Origin: Castellaniella ginsengisoli
Lineage (GTDB): Bacteria; Pseudomonadota; Gammaproteobacteria; Burkholderiales; Burkholderiaceae_B
Direction: 5' to 3' (one strand)
Assembly: GCF_039523235.1 (NCBI RefSeq)
Contig: NZ_BAAAEX010000003.1
Length of the DNA: 64,000 bases
A model generated the notes under the pieces. The model was not told the DNA's origin and did not search any database. It worked only from the letters and a program-made list of their open reading frames with translations. The position numbers and the translations under genes were made by a program. Shown piece by piece: positions 26,628 through 36,322 of this stretch; within the stretch, counting starts at the first letter, position 1, and the number at the start of each line of letters is the position of its first letter.

Positions 26628-27824
26628 TCAGGTGTGCGGGCGACGGCGGCCGGCAGCGGGGACGGCCAGGCCCAGCAGTGCCGCGGCCGCGAATCCGGCG
26701 CCCGCCAGGAACGTCGCCGACGGCCCCCATGCTTGCCACAGCCCGCCGGCCAGAACGCTGGCCAGCAGCATGCACACGCCGCTGGCCAGATTGAAAATCC
26801 CAAAAGCCGTCCCCTTCAGACCCGCCGGCGTCGTATCCGCCACCATGGCGGCCAGAATCCCCTGGCTGAACCCCATGTGCAGTCCCCACAGCGCCGCGCC
26901 CGCCAGCAAGAGCCAGACGCCGCCGCCCGTCAGCGCCAGGGCCAGGTCTGCCAGCAGCAGCAGGACCAGGCCGACGGCCAGCACCGCCGTGCGCGGCATG
27001 CGGTCCGACAGCCAGCCGGCGGGGTAGGCGGACAAGGTGAAGAACAGCGACATCACGATCAACACGGCAGGAGCCCAGGCCATGGCCAGGCCCATGTCCT
27101 GCGCGCGCAGGATCAGGAAGGCTTCGCTGAATCGGGCCAGGGTGAACACGGCGCCGATCAGCACCACGCGCCAGTAGGCGGCCTCAAAATCGCCCGCCGC
27201 GCGCCAGCGGATGGGCGAGCGCAGCGGCCGGGCCTCGTCCGGCGGCGGACGCGTCTCGCGCACGCCCCACCACAACAGTCCCATGGCGACGACGCCCGGA
27301 ACGACGGCAAACCACAGCACATGCCGGATGTCCGTGAGCACCAGCATCAATCCGACCGCCAGGCCGGGCCCCAGGACCGCGCCCACGGTATCCAGGGACT
27401 GGCGCAGCCCGAAAGCCGCGCCCCGGATTTCCGGTGGCGTGACGTCGGCGACCAGGGCGTCGCGCGGCGCGCCCCGGATGCCTTTGCCGATCCGGTCGAT
27501 GAAACGGGCAATGAACACCGTGCCGACCGAATGCGCCAAGGGGAACAAGGGCTTGCTCAACGCCGCCAGGCCGTATCCCGCCAGCAGCAGACCCTTGCGG
27601 CGGCCCAGATAGTCGCTGATCGCACCCGAGAAAATCTTGACGATCAGGGCGGTGGCCTCGGCCACGCCCTCGATGACGCCGACCGCGAGCACGCTGGCGC
27701 CCAGGCCCGAAACCAGGAAAATCGGCAGCAGGCTGTGGATCAGCTCCGACGAAAGATCCATGAACAGGCTGACCAGGCCCAGCATCCATACCGTGCGCGG
27801 GATGGCGCGGCGCCCGTGGCTCAT
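26628..27824 (-). CDS. MFS transporter
   Basis: A 398-residue major facilitator protein with about twelve hydrophobic segments, starting at ATG 27824 with AAGGA upstream. After TM1 (FMDLSSELIHSLLPIFL) the conserved loop SDYLGRRKGLLLAGY between TM2 and TM3 matches the MFS signature, and GIRGAPRDALVADVTPPEIRG is characteristic of a group of uncharacterised proteobacterial MFS efflux proteins. The substrate is unknown. It begins 10 bp after rlmD ends. Confidence 0.85.
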   Translation of the reverse strand: MSHGRRAIPRTVWMLGLVSLFMDLSSELIHSLLPIFLVSGLGASVLAVGVIEGVAEATALIVKIFSGAISDYLGRRKGLLLAGYGLAALSKPLFPLAHSVGTVFIARFIDRIGKGIRGAPRDALVADVTPPEIRGAAFGLRQSLDTVGAVLGPGLAVGLMLVLTDIRHVLWFAVVPGVVAMGLLWWGVRETRPPPDEARPLRSPIRWRAAGDFEAAYWRVVLIGAVFTLARFSEAFLILRAQDMGLAMAWAPAVLIVMSLFFTLSAYPAGWLSDRMPRTAVLAVGLVLLLLADLALALTGGGVWLLLAGAALWGLHMGFSQGILAAMVADTTPAGLKGTAFGIFNLASGVCMLLASVLAGGLWQAWGPSATFLAGAGFAAAALLGLAVPAAGRRRPHT

Positions 27825-27834
27825 GCGTTTTCCT

Positions 27835-29157
27835 TCAGGGTTCAAAGACGGCGATCGATTCCACGTGCGCCGTGTGCGGGAACATATTGACCGCGCCGGC
27901 GGCCTTCAAGGTCCATCCGCCCACGTGATGCAGCACCCCCGCATCGCGCGCCAGAGTGGCCGGGTTGCAGGAAACATAGACGACACGGCGCGGACGCTCG
28001 GCCGGCGCCAGATCGGCCAGCGCCTGCGCGACAGCCAGGGCTCCCTCGCGCGGCGGATCGATCAGCATGCGGTCGAAACGGCCCAGGCCGCGCAGCCAGC
28101 CGGCATCGACCTCGAACAGATTCAGTTCGGTGAACCCGGCCTTGTCCGCCAGCCCCTGGCGGATGGCGTCCTCGCGCGCGCGGCCCACCAGCGTGGCGCT
28201 GCCTTCGATGCCCACGACCGCGCGGCTTTGCGTGGCCAGCGGCAGGCTGAAATTGCCCAGGCCGCAGAACAGGTCGGCCACGCGATCATCCGGCTGGACG
28301 TCCAGCAGGCTCAAGGCGCGCGCCACCAGGGCCTGGTTGATCTGCGGGTTGACCTGGGTGAAGTCGGTCGGCCGATAGTGCATGCGCAAGCCGTAGGCCG
28401 GCAGCGCATAGGCCAGCGCATCGGCGCGGGCCGGATCCAGCGGATGAGCCGTCTCGGGCCCCTTGGGCTGCAGCCACCAGTCGATGCGGTGACGGTCGCC
28501 GAACGCGCGCAGGCTGTCCAGGTCGGACGGCGTGAGAGGCTCCAGGTGCCTCAGGCAGAAGACGGTGGACTCGTCGCCCACGGCCACTTCGATCTGCGGC
28601 ATGCGGTCAGGCCGCGACAGCCCGCCGATCAGTGCGCGCAAAGGCATCAGCAGGGCCGACACATGCGGCGGCAGCACCAGGCAGGATTGCATGTCGGCCA
28701 CGTAGCTGCTGGCGCGCTCGCGGAAACCCACCAGCATGCCGCCCTTTTTCGGCACCAGGCGGACCGACAGCCGGGCGCGGTGGCGGTAGCCGAAGGCCGG
28801 CCCCTGAAGCGCGGGCAGAATCTGCTGCGGCCGGACCTTGCCGATATGCTCCAGCGCATCTTCCAGGGCACGCTGCTTGACGGCCATCTGCGCGGCCGGC
28901 TCCAGGTGCTGCATGGCGCAGCCCCCGCAGACGCCGAAATGCGGGCATGGGGGCCGGGTACGCTGCGAGGAAGCGCTCAAGATGCGCTCGGCGCGGGCTT
29001 TGTCGTAGGAAGGTTTGCGCCGCGTCACGCGGGCGAGAACCCGTTCTCCGGGCAGTGCGCCCTCGACAAAGACGACTTTGCCCTCATGATGGGCAATCCC
29101 TTGGCCTTCGAGATCCAGCGACTCGATGTCCAAGGACAACAGAATGGGTTCAACCAT
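27835..29157 (-). CDS. rlmD: 23S rRNA (uracil(1939)-C5)-methyltransferase RlmD
   Basis: A 440-residue SAM-dependent RNA methyltransferase from ATG 29157. A TRAM domain occupies the first 60 residues (LSLDIESLDLEGQGIAHHEG). The iron-sulfur cysteines are in CPHFGVCGGCAMQHL with a later Cys in MQSCLVLP. The catalytic domain has VADLFCGLGNFSLPLA, DRMLIDPPREGA and the nucleophile Cys in VVYVSCNPATLARD. All are intact. It overlaps the upstream exonuclease gene by eight bases. Confidence 0.95.
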   Translation of the reverse strand: MVEPILLSLDIESLDLEGQGIAHHEGKVVFVEGALPGERVLARVTRRKPSYDKARAERILSASSQRTRPPCPHFGVCGGCAMQHLEPAAQMAVKQRALEDALEHIGKVRPQQILPALQGPAFGYRHRARLSVRLVPKKGGMLVGFRERASSYVADMQSCLVLPPHVSALLMPLRALIGGLSRPDRMPQIEVAVGDESTVFCLRHLEPLTPSDLDSLRAFGDRHRIDWWLQPKGPETAHPLDPARADALAYALPAYGLRMHYRPTDFTQVNPQINQALVARALSLLDVQPDDRVADLFCGLGNFSLPLATQSRAVVGIEGSATLVGRAREDAIRQGLADKAGFTELNLFEVDAGWLRGLGRFDRMLIDPPREGALAVAQALADLAPAERPRRVVYVSCNPATLARDAGVLHHVGGWTLKAAGAVNMFPHTAHVESIAVFEP

Positions 29158-29929
29158 GGTGCCAGGCGGAGAGGAATTCTTTCCAGTGCGGCGCATCGAG
29201 CGCCGTCAGGGTGTCGCGCACCAGCGCGAGTTCGGCCGCATAGGATTCGGCGTCCAGCTCGCCCTTGATGAGGCGGTAGCGGCAATACACCAGCCAGGTG
29301 TTAAGCACATCGGTCTCGCAGTAGTTGCGCACGTGATCCCGGTCGCCCGCGTGCCAGGCCTGCCAGACCTGGCCGCCATCCATGTCGAGCTTGCCGGGAA
29401 AACCGCACAGCTTGGCCAATTGGTCCAGCGGCGCGTTGGCGCGGCCGTTGAACTTTGCCAGCACGTCCATCAGATCGACGTGGCGGGTATGGTAGCGGTT
29501 CAGGTAGTTGTTGAAGCGGAAATCGCGATCGTCGTCCCCGGTGTCCCAGTAGCGCGGCGCGGCCACGCCGTGGATCAGGCTGCGATAGTGCAGCACCGGC
29601 AGGTCGAAGCCCGAGCCGTTCCAACTGACCAGGGTGGGCGTGTAGTGGCCGATGGTCTTGAAAAACCCGGCAATCAGCGTTTTTTCGGGATCGTCGGGCT
29701 GGCCCAGCGTGCGCACGCGAAAGCCCTGGTCGTCTCGGAACACGCAGCCGATGACGGCGATCTTCTGCAGATGCAGGGGCAGAAAATCGTTGCCGTGCGT
29801 CTCGCGCCGCTGGGCGAGCGCGGCTTCGATCAGATCGGCGTCGGCCAGATCGGCCCACTGCGGATTCAAGCGCCGCAGGCCGTCCGCGTCGGGAATCGTT
29901 TCCAGGTCGAAGACCAGCGTCGGGATCAT
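29150..29929 (-). CDS. Predicted 3'-5' exonuclease (PolB-like DEDD type)
   Basis: A 259-residue protein with an RNase H-like exonuclease fold: motif I TLVFDLETIPD, motif II LVSWNGSGFDLPVL and motif III DHVRNYCETDVLNTWLVY, giving the DEDD metal-binding set (Asp, Glu, Asp, Asp). It corresponds to the stand-alone family related to the proofreading domain of B-family polymerases. Substrate is not established. It sits in a tightly packed set (surE, pcm, nlpD-like, this gene, rlmD) with four-base and eight-base overlaps at its two ends. Confidence 0.85.
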   Translation of the reverse strand: MIPTLVFDLETIPDADGLRRLNPQWADLADADLIEAALAQRRETHGNDFLPLHLQKIAVIGCVFRDDQGFRVRTLGQPDDPEKTLIAGFFKTIGHYTPTLVSWNGSGFDLPVLHYRSLIHGVAAPRYWDTGDDDRDFRFNNYLNRYHTRHVDLMDVLAKFNGRANAPLDQLAKLCGFPGKLDMDGGQVWQAWHAGDRDHVRNYCETDVLNTWLVYCRYRLIKGELDAESYAAELALVRDTLTALDAPHWKEFLSAWHHG

Positions 29930-30795
29930 CGCGCCGGCAGGTAGGACAGAGGATTCACGGGGGTGCCGCGGCGCCGGATCTCGAAGTGCAGGCGCGGCGA
30001 GGTGGTATCGCTCTGGCCCAGCGTGGCGATCTTCGCGCCCTTTTTCACGGTTTCGCCGGTCTTGACCAGCAGGGACTGGTTGTGGGCATAGGCCGTGATG
30101 AAACCGTTGCTGTGGCCCAGCAGAATCAGGTTGCCCAGGCCGCGCACGCCATTGCCCGCGTACATGACCTTGCCGTCGGCAGCGGCCGTCACGGGCGCCC
30201 CGACCGCGCCTTCGATGTCAATGCCCTTGGTGGTGGAATTGAAGCCCTGGATGATCTTGCCGCCGCTGGGCCAGCCCCAGGAAATCAGCCCCGCATCGCT
30301 GGCGCGGGACGCCGAAGTCGAGACCGGCGCGGCGGCCTCGCCGGCGGCCGGGCCGGCACTCCCGCCACTGGCGGGCGAGGTCTTGACCGGCGAGGTCGTG
30401 GCCGTCGACCCGCCCGCCGGCATGGGCGTGTTGCCGTCCAGGCGCAGGACCTGGCCGATGGACAACTGGGTCGGATCGGTGATGTTGTTCAGTTGCGCCA
30501 GGCGGGAGACTTCCATGCCGTGGCTTTGGGCAATCTTGTAGAGCGTGTCGCCGGCCCGCACGACATAGGTGCCCGAGGCCTGGGCGGTCGCGGCGGAGGC
30601 GCTGCGGTTGGAGTGATCGGCAACCGGCGCGCGCGCGGAGCGCGAGGCGCAACCCGACAGGACGGCGGCCGACAGCAGAACGGCCAGCAGCAAGGCCGTT
30701 CTTGCCATGGGACGACCCGGCCATTGCGTTGCAAAACGCCCGGTGCGCGGCGATTGGGTGAACGGAGCATCTGTCACCAGCGTCCCATCGAGCAT
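29926..30795 (-). CDS. nlpD: NlpD-like LysM/M23 murein hydrolase activator lipoprotein
   Basis: A 289-residue protein. ATG 30795 has an excellent TAGGAGA ribosome binding site, but the lipoprotein signal (MARTALLLAVLLSAAVLSGC) starts at residue 30, so ATG 30708 is a possible true start. Then come a LysM domain (TYVVRAGDTLYKIAQSHGME) and a C-terminal M23 domain (about 185-285). The latter has HNQSLLVKTGETV and LHFEIRR but lacks the complete zinc-ligand set, as in NlpD/EnvC proteins that activate amidases rather than cut murein. It is exported and probably anchored in the outer membrane. It follows pcm by 13 bp. Confidence 0.88.
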   Translation of the reverse strand: MLDGTLVTDAPFTQSPRTGRFATQWPGRPMARTALLLAVLLSAAVLSGCASRSARAPVADHSNRSASAATAQASGTYVVRAGDTLYKIAQSHGMEVSRLAQLNNITDPTQLSIGQVLRLDGNTPMPAGGSTATTSPVKTSPASGGSAGPAAGEAAAPVSTSASRASDAGLISWGWPSGGKIIQGFNSTTKGIDIEGAVGAPVTAAADGKVMYAGNGVRGLGNLILLGHSNGFITAYAHNQSLLVKTGETVKKGAKIATLGQSDTTSPRLHFEIRRRGTPVNPLSYLPAR

Positions 30796-30808
30796 GTGGT
30801 TCTCCTAC

Positions 30809-31633
30809 TTAGGTCTGCGTGCCAGGACGCAGCGGTACGAATCGGACATCTTCGAGCTCGAGCCGGTGCCAGGATGACGGACCGGTGCGCTCGATCAAGA
30901 TCAGCCTTTGGTGCGCGGCGCCCTCCGGAGCGATCAGGCGCGCACCCACAGCCAGCTGATGCAACAAGACTTCGGGGATTTTAACCCCCGCAGCGGCGAC
31001 CACAATGCCATCGAAGGGCGCGCGGTGTTCCAGGCCCTGCATCCCGTCGCCGAAAGTCAGGCGCACCCGCCCCCGGGCCCGGCCTTGGGCCAGGTTCAGT
31101 CGCGCCTGCTCGTAGAGGCCGCGTACGCGTTCGATCGCGTAGACCTCGGGGACGAACTGGGCCAGGACGGCAGCCTGGTAGCCGCAGCCCGCGCCGATCT
31201 CCAGCACCCGCTCCGGTGCGCGGCCATCGCTCATGACGGCCAGCATATGCGCCACCACCCAGGGCTGGGAAATCGTCTGCCCGTAGCCGATCGGCAGGGC
31301 GGCATCCTCATAGGCCCGGCTGGCCAGCCCCTGGTCCACGAATACGTGGCGCGGCACCGCCTGCATCGCCGACAGCACCCGCTCGTCGGTAATGCCCTGC
31401 TCGCGCAGGCGCTGCACCATCTGCAGACGCAGGCGATCGGAATTCAGCCCCAGGTTGACGGTGGCGGGCGCGGCCGGCGGCTTGGCGGAATTCGATGGCA
31501 GGGTGAACGGGCGCGGCCCATGGATGCGCGTGTTGCTGTTGGCAGCCGAATAGCCGGGCCCCAGCGCGGAGCCCGCGGACACACTGCGTGCGCTGCGCGA
31601 GGGTTTGTCCAGCGGATGACGCGGCTTGTTCAT
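30809..31633 (-). CDS. pcm: Protein-L-isoaspartate O-methyltransferase
   Basis: A 274-residue protein from ATG 31633 with GGAGG five bases upstream. It methylates L-isoaspartyl residues in aged proteins for repair. The catalytic core is clear: AVPRHVFVDQGLASRAYEDA, ALPIGYGQTISQPWVVA and the SAM loop VLEIGAGCGYQAAVLAQ. An N-terminal extension of about 75 residues, Ser/Pro/Ala rich, precedes the core; E. coli Pcm has about 208 residues. It lies 16 bp after surE, the usual partner. Confidence 0.94.
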   Translation of the reverse strand: MNKPRHPLDKPSRSARSVSAGSALGPGYSAANSNTRIHGPRPFTLPSNSAKPPAAPATVNLGLNSDRLRLQMVQRLREQGITDERVLSAMQAVPRHVFVDQGLASRAYEDAALPIGYGQTISQPWVVAHMLAVMSDGRAPERVLEIGAGCGYQAAVLAQFVPEVYAIERVRGLYEQARLNLAQGRARGRVRLTFGDGMQGLEHRAPFDGIVVAAAGVKIPEVLLHQLAVGARLIAPEGAAHQRLILIERTGPSSWHRLELEDVRFVPLRPGTQT

Positions 31634-31649
31634 CGGGCCTCCGGGGTCT

Positions 31650-32396
31650 TCATCGATCTTCCATCCAGGCAGCGACCGCCTCGGTGCGCGCATGGTCCGT
31701 GAGGTCGACGCGCAAAGGGGTCATCGACACGGCATGCGCCTCGACGGCGCCGAAATCCGTTTCCGGGCCGCCGTCGAGCGCCCGTCCCACCGGACCGATC
31801 CAGTACACGGTATCGCCATAGGGCGTGGTGCTGCGGATCACGGGTTCGGCCGGATGGCGGCGCCCCAGGCGGGTGGTGCGAAAACCCGCCAGATCACGAT
31901 AAGGCACCGCCGGGATATTGACGTTCAGCAGCATCGATTCGGCCCAGGGCCGGTCGCGGAACCGCGACACCAGGGCGTGCGCCACCTGGGCGGCGCAGTC
32001 CAGATGGCGCCACTCGCGGTCCAGCAGTGAAAGCGCCATGGACGGCACGCCGAACAGATAGCCTTCCATGGCGGCCGCCACCGTGCCCGAATACAGCGTA
32101 TCTTCTCCCATGTTGGCGCCGTTGTTGATGCCCGAGACCAGCAGGTCGGGCCGAAAGCCCAGCAGGCCGGTCAGCGCCACGTGGACGCAATCCGAAGGCG
32201 TGCCATTGACGAAATGGAAGCCGTTGGCCGCCTGGCGCACCGTCAGGGGACGCCGCAGGGTCAGGGAATTGGACGCGCCGCTGCAATTGGTCTCGGGCGC
32301 GACCACCGTGATCTCGCCCAAAGGCCGCAGCGCCGCCACCAGCGCCTCGATTCCCGCCGCATTGTAGCCATCGTCGTTGGACACCAGGATGCGCAT
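31650..32396 (-). CDS. surE: 5'/3'-nucleotidase SurE
   Basis: A 248-residue phosphatase of nucleoside monophosphates. The metal site is MRILVSNDDGYNAAGIEAL, and the family hallmarks PETNCSGASNSLTL, VNGTPSDCVHVAL and LVSGINNGANMGEDTLYSGTV (read in parts) are conserved. It heads the surE-pcm-nlpD-like cluster, a common arrangement in beta- and gammaproteobacteria. Its -10 box TACAAT (minus strand, 32431-32436) gives a leader of about 28 bases. Confidence 0.96.
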   Translation of the reverse strand: MRILVSNDDGYNAAGIEALVAALRPLGEITVVAPETNCSGASNSLTLRRPLTVRQAANGFHFVNGTPSDCVHVALTGLLGFRPDLLVSGINNGANMGEDTLYSGTVAAAMEGYLFGVPSMALSLLDREWRHLDCAAQVAHALVSRFRDRPWAESMLLNVNIPAVPYRDLAGFRTTRLGRRHPAEPVIRSTTPYGDTVYWIGPVGRALDGGPETDFGAVEAHAVSMTPLRVDLTDHARTEAVAAWMEDR

Positions 32397-32430
32397 TTTC
32401 TTCGTTCCCGCCTGAAACCGGATGGTGCGA

Positions 32431-32461
32431 ATTGTACCCGCGCCCCGCCGCGCTTTAGAAT
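32431..32461. promoter_or_regulatory. Overlapping divergent promoters of surE and plsY
   Basis: On the plus strand TTGTAC (32432-32437) and TAGAAT (32456-32461) form a -35/-10 pair with 18-bp spacing for plsY. On the minus strand TACAAT (32431-32436) is the -10 of surE and occupies almost the same bases as the plsY -35. The two polymerases could not bind at once. Confidence 0.5.
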
Positions 32462-32507
32462 GGCGCCCATCATCCATCCATCGCGCGCCCTCGCGCCGCC
32501 GCCCGCC

Positions 32508-33149
32508 ATGACTCCTTTCGCTGCCGTCCTCGGCGTAGCCGCCGCCCTGTTCATCGGCTACCTGATGGGCTCCGTGCCCTTTGCCGTCGTGGTCAGCCGG
32601 GCCATGGGCCTGAAGGATCCCCGCAGCTTCGGTTCGGGCAATCCCGGGGCGACCAACGTGCTGCGCGGCGGCAACAAGGCGGCCGCCGTCCTCACCCTGC
32701 TGGGCGACGCGGCCAAGGGCTGGCTGGCCGTGACGCTGGCCGCCTGGGCAGCGCAGCGCGGCCTGCTGCCGGAATCCGCGATCCCCCTGGCCGGTCTGGG
32801 GGCTTTCCTGGGGCACCTGTACCCGCTGTTCCTGGGCTTTCGCGGCGGCAAGGGCGTCGCCACGGCTCTGGGCGTGCTGCTGGGATTGCTGCCCTGGCTG
32901 GCCCTGGCAACTGCCGCGACCTGGCTGATCGTGGCGCTGGTGACGCGCTATTCGTCCCTGGCGGCGATCCTGGCGGCGGTCTTCGCCCCCTGCTATGCCA
33001 TCCTGGGCGACAAGGTCGCCTGGCGCGCCGATGCCCTGACGCTCTCCGTGATCGTGCTCATCAGCGTCCTGCTGCTGACGCGCCACCGGGAAAACATCGC
33101 CCGCCTGCTCGCCGGCAAGGAAAGCCGGATCGGCGCCAAGAAGAAATAA
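32508..33149 (+). CDS. plsY: Acyl-phosphate:glycerol-3-phosphate acyltransferase PlsY
   Basis: A 213-residue polytopic membrane enzyme that starts phospholipid synthesis by acylating glycerol-3-phosphate. The three PlsY motifs are present: IGYLMGSVPFAVVVSRAMG, SGNPGATNVLRGGNK with GDAAKGW, and LGHLYPLFLGFRGGKGVAT. The start chosen is ATG 32508. Five to six hydrophobic segments fit the fold. It is convergent with tsaD. Confidence 0.95.
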   Translation: MTPFAAVLGVAAALFIGYLMGSVPFAVVVSRAMGLKDPRSFGSGNPGATNVLRGGNKAAAVLTLLGDAAKGWLAVTLAAWAAQRGLLPESAIPLAGLGAFLGHLYPLFLGFRGGKGVATALGVLLGLLPWLALATAATWLIVALVTRYSSLAAILAAVFAPCYAILGDKVAWRADALTLSVIVLISVLLLTRHRENIARLLAGKESRIGAKKK

Positions 33150-33156
33150 GCGGGGC

Positions 33157-33189
33157 AAACGCGCGCGGCCGGCCCGGCCGTGGGCGTTT
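33157..33189. terminator. Hairpin terminator between plsY and tsaD
   Basis: AAACGC-GCG-CGGCCG-gcc-CGGCCG-TGG-GCGTTT forms a two-part stem closed by A/T pairs, so it can serve both convergent genes. Its right end touches the tsaD stop codon. Confidence 0.6.
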
Positions 33190-34235
33190 CAGGAGACGCA
33201 GACGTCCTGCAAGTCCCAGCGGGGCCGCACGTCAAAGGCGGCATTGCCGCGCAGGGACGGCAAGTCGACCAGCCCGGCGCGCGCCCGCAGCATGGCCGCC
33301 CAGGCGATCATCGCGCCGTTGTCGGTACACAGATGCAGCGGGGGGAAATACACCCGCCCGCGCAACGCGTCGAGCGCATCCGACAGGTGCGCGCGCAGAT
33401 GCCGGTTGGCGCCTACGCCGCCCGCAACCACCAGGGTCTTCAGCCCGGTACGGCGCAAAGCCTGCAGGGACTTCGCGGCCAGCACATCGACGATGGCGGC
33501 CTCGGTCGAGGCCGCCAGGTCGGCGCGGGCGGCGCGATCATTCGCGCGGCCCGCATCCTGCAGGGCGCGCATGCGGGTCAGCACCGCTGTTTTCAGGCCG
33601 CTGAAGCTGAAATCCAGATCGCCGCTGTACAACATCGGGCGCGGCAACGCATGCGCCCGCGGATCGCCCTCCTCGGCCAGACGCGACAGCTCCGGGCCGC
33701 CCGGATAACCCAGACCCATCAGCTTGGCGCTCTTGTCGAAGGCTTCGCCGGCCGCATCGTCCAGGGTTTCGCCGAGCAGCTCGTAGCGCCCCACGCCGTC
33801 GACCCGCATCAACTGCGTATGGCCGCCGGACACCAGCAGCGCCACGAAAGGAAAATCGGGTGTCTCGTCAGCCAGCAGGGGCGACAGCAGATGGCCTTCG
33901 AGGTGGTGGATGGGGATCGCGGGCAGGTCCCGCCCCCAGGCGAACGCCCGGGCAAAGCTCGCCCCCACCAGCAGGGCGCCGGCCAGGCCGGGGCCGGCCG
34001 TGTAGGCGACCGCATCGAGATCGCGGGCCCGCACGCCGGCCTCGTCCAACACCTGGCGCGTCAGCGGCACGATGCGGCGGATATGATCGCGCGAAGCCAG
34101 TTCGGGCACCACGCCGCCGTAATCCCGGTGCATGGCGATCTGGCTGTGCAGGGCGTGCGCCAGCAGGCCGCGCTCGGTGCATGCCACGGCCACGCCGGTC
34201 TCGTCGCAGGAGCTCTCGAATCCGATGATCAGCAT
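33189..34235 (-). CDS. tsaD: tRNA N6-adenosine threonylcarbamoyltransferase TsaD
   Basis: A 348-residue ASKHA-fold enzyme that transfers threonylcarbamoyl to A37 of tRNAs together with TsaB and TsaE. It shows GFESSCDETGVAV, the metal-binding HHLEGHLLSPL, LVSGGHTQLMRV and VVAGGVGANRHLR, and the late DNGAMIAWA. Length is normal. A TACACT box on the minus strand (34244-34249) lies eight bases from the ATG, and no Shine-Dalgarno sequence is seen. Confidence 0.97.
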   Translation of the reverse strand: MLIIGFESSCDETGVAVACTERGLLAHALHSQIAMHRDYGGVVPELASRDHIRRIVPLTRQVLDEAGVRARDLDAVAYTAGPGLAGALLVGASFARAFAWGRDLPAIPIHHLEGHLLSPLLADETPDFPFVALLVSGGHTQLMRVDGVGRYELLGETLDDAAGEAFDKSAKLMGLGYPGGPELSRLAEEGDPRAHALPRPMLYSGDLDFSFSGLKTAVLTRMRALQDAGRANDRAARADLAASTEAAIVDVLAAKSLQALRRTGLKTLVVAGGVGANRHLRAHLSDALDALRGRVYFPPLHLCTDNGAMIAWAAMLRARAGLVDLPSLRGNAAFDVRPRWDLQDVCVS

Positions 34236-34243
34236 AGGGCGCC

Positions 34244-34276
34244 AGTGTACAACCGATCTCGAAAGGGCTTTAGAAT
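34244..34276. promoter_or_regulatory. Divergent -10 boxes for tsaD and the NCS2 permease
   Basis: TACACT on the minus strand (34244-34249) faces tsaD with a predicted leader of about two bases. TAGAAT on the plus strand (34271-34276, in GCTTTAGAATGATGC) faces the permease, 122 bases before its ATG. The wording of the latter is almost the same as the plsY box. Confidence 0.45.
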
Positions 34277-34398
34277 GATGCGGTCATCAGAATGTTCCCG
34301 TGCCGCGTCCTCGGCGGGCGTCCGCCTCGCGGCCCGCACCGATGCGGCCGGGCGGCCGACACATGGCGAATACCAATACCCATCCGAGAGGAGACACC

Positions 34399-35691
<1,293 letters not shown>

Positions 35692-35700
35692 GCCAGGACA

Positions 35701-35856
35701 GTGAATGGCCCCTGCGGGCCATTCACTGCCTGGCGAATCCGAGCGGCATGCAGGCCGCGAGGTGGAGGGATGCCACGGCTTGAATGGCCCCTGCGGGCCA
35801 TTCACAGCCTGGCGAATCCGAGCGGCATGCAAGCCGCGAGGTGGAGGGATGCCACG
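35701..35856 (+). repeat. Two 79-bp copies of the dispersed hairpin repeat
   Basis: Each copy has a hairpin GAATGGCCC-CTGC-GGGCCATTC (35703-35724 and 35782-35803), then GCCTGGCGAATCCGAG, a second hairpin GCGGC-atgcag-GCCGC and the tail GAGGTGGAGGGATGCCAC. The period is 79 bp. It shares the CTGC loop, CGAATCCGAG and GAGGTGGAG blocks with the 17699-18076 array, while both stems differ in sequence but still pair. The 250 bp between permease and thioredoxin contain nothing else recognisable. Confidence 0.85.
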
Positions 35857-35941
35857 CGGCGGCTTGCAATCACCCCCATCATCCCCATATGTACCGTAAC
35901 CCGGGCGGCATCCTGCCGCCCCGTCCCGCCCCGGAGCCCCC

Positions 35942-36322
35942 ATGAGCGTCATCGAACTCACCCAAGACACCTTCCAGGCCGCCACCCAGGCCGATCAACC
36001 CCTGATCATCGATTTCTGGGCCCCCTGGTGCGGCCCCTGCCGCCAATTCGGCCCGACCTTCGAGGCCGCCGCTGAAAAGCACCCGGACGTCACCTTCGCC
36101 AAGATCAACACCGAGGAACAGCAGGAACTGGCCGCCGCCCTGCGCATCCGCTCCATCCCGACCCTGATGGTCTTCCGCGAAAATGTGCTTCTGTTCCAGC
36201 AGGCCGGCGCACTGTCCGCCTCGCAACTGGAGGAGCTCCTGACCCAGGTCAAGGCCGTGGACATGGCCGAGGTCCACGCTGAAATCGCCGCCCAGGAAAA
36301 GGCCTCGTCCACCACGCATTGA
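35942..36322 (+). CDS. Thioredoxin-family protein
   Basis: A 126-residue thioredoxin fold with active site WAPWCGPCRQF at about residues 26-36, cis-proline in RSIPTLMVFRE and the usual beta-alpha order. The C-terminus extends about 20 residues beyond thioredoxin 1. No signal peptide is seen, so it is a cytoplasmic disulfide reductase or a TrxC-like protein without the zinc domain. The last codons overlap the start of the MFS gene (TTGA). Confidence 0.9.
   Translation: MSVIELTQDTFQAATQADQPLIIDFWAPWCGPCRQFGPTFEAAAEKHPDVTFAKINTEEQQELAAALRIRSIPTLMVFRENVLLFQQAGALSASQLEELLTQVKAVDMAEVHAEIAAQEKASSTTH

Noticed and set aside
30708..30795. Starting the NlpD-like protein at ATG 30708.
   Set aside because: It would give a cleaner lipoprotein signal, but ATG 30795 has a strong TAGGAGA element and 30708 has none; the alternative is kept in the feature text.
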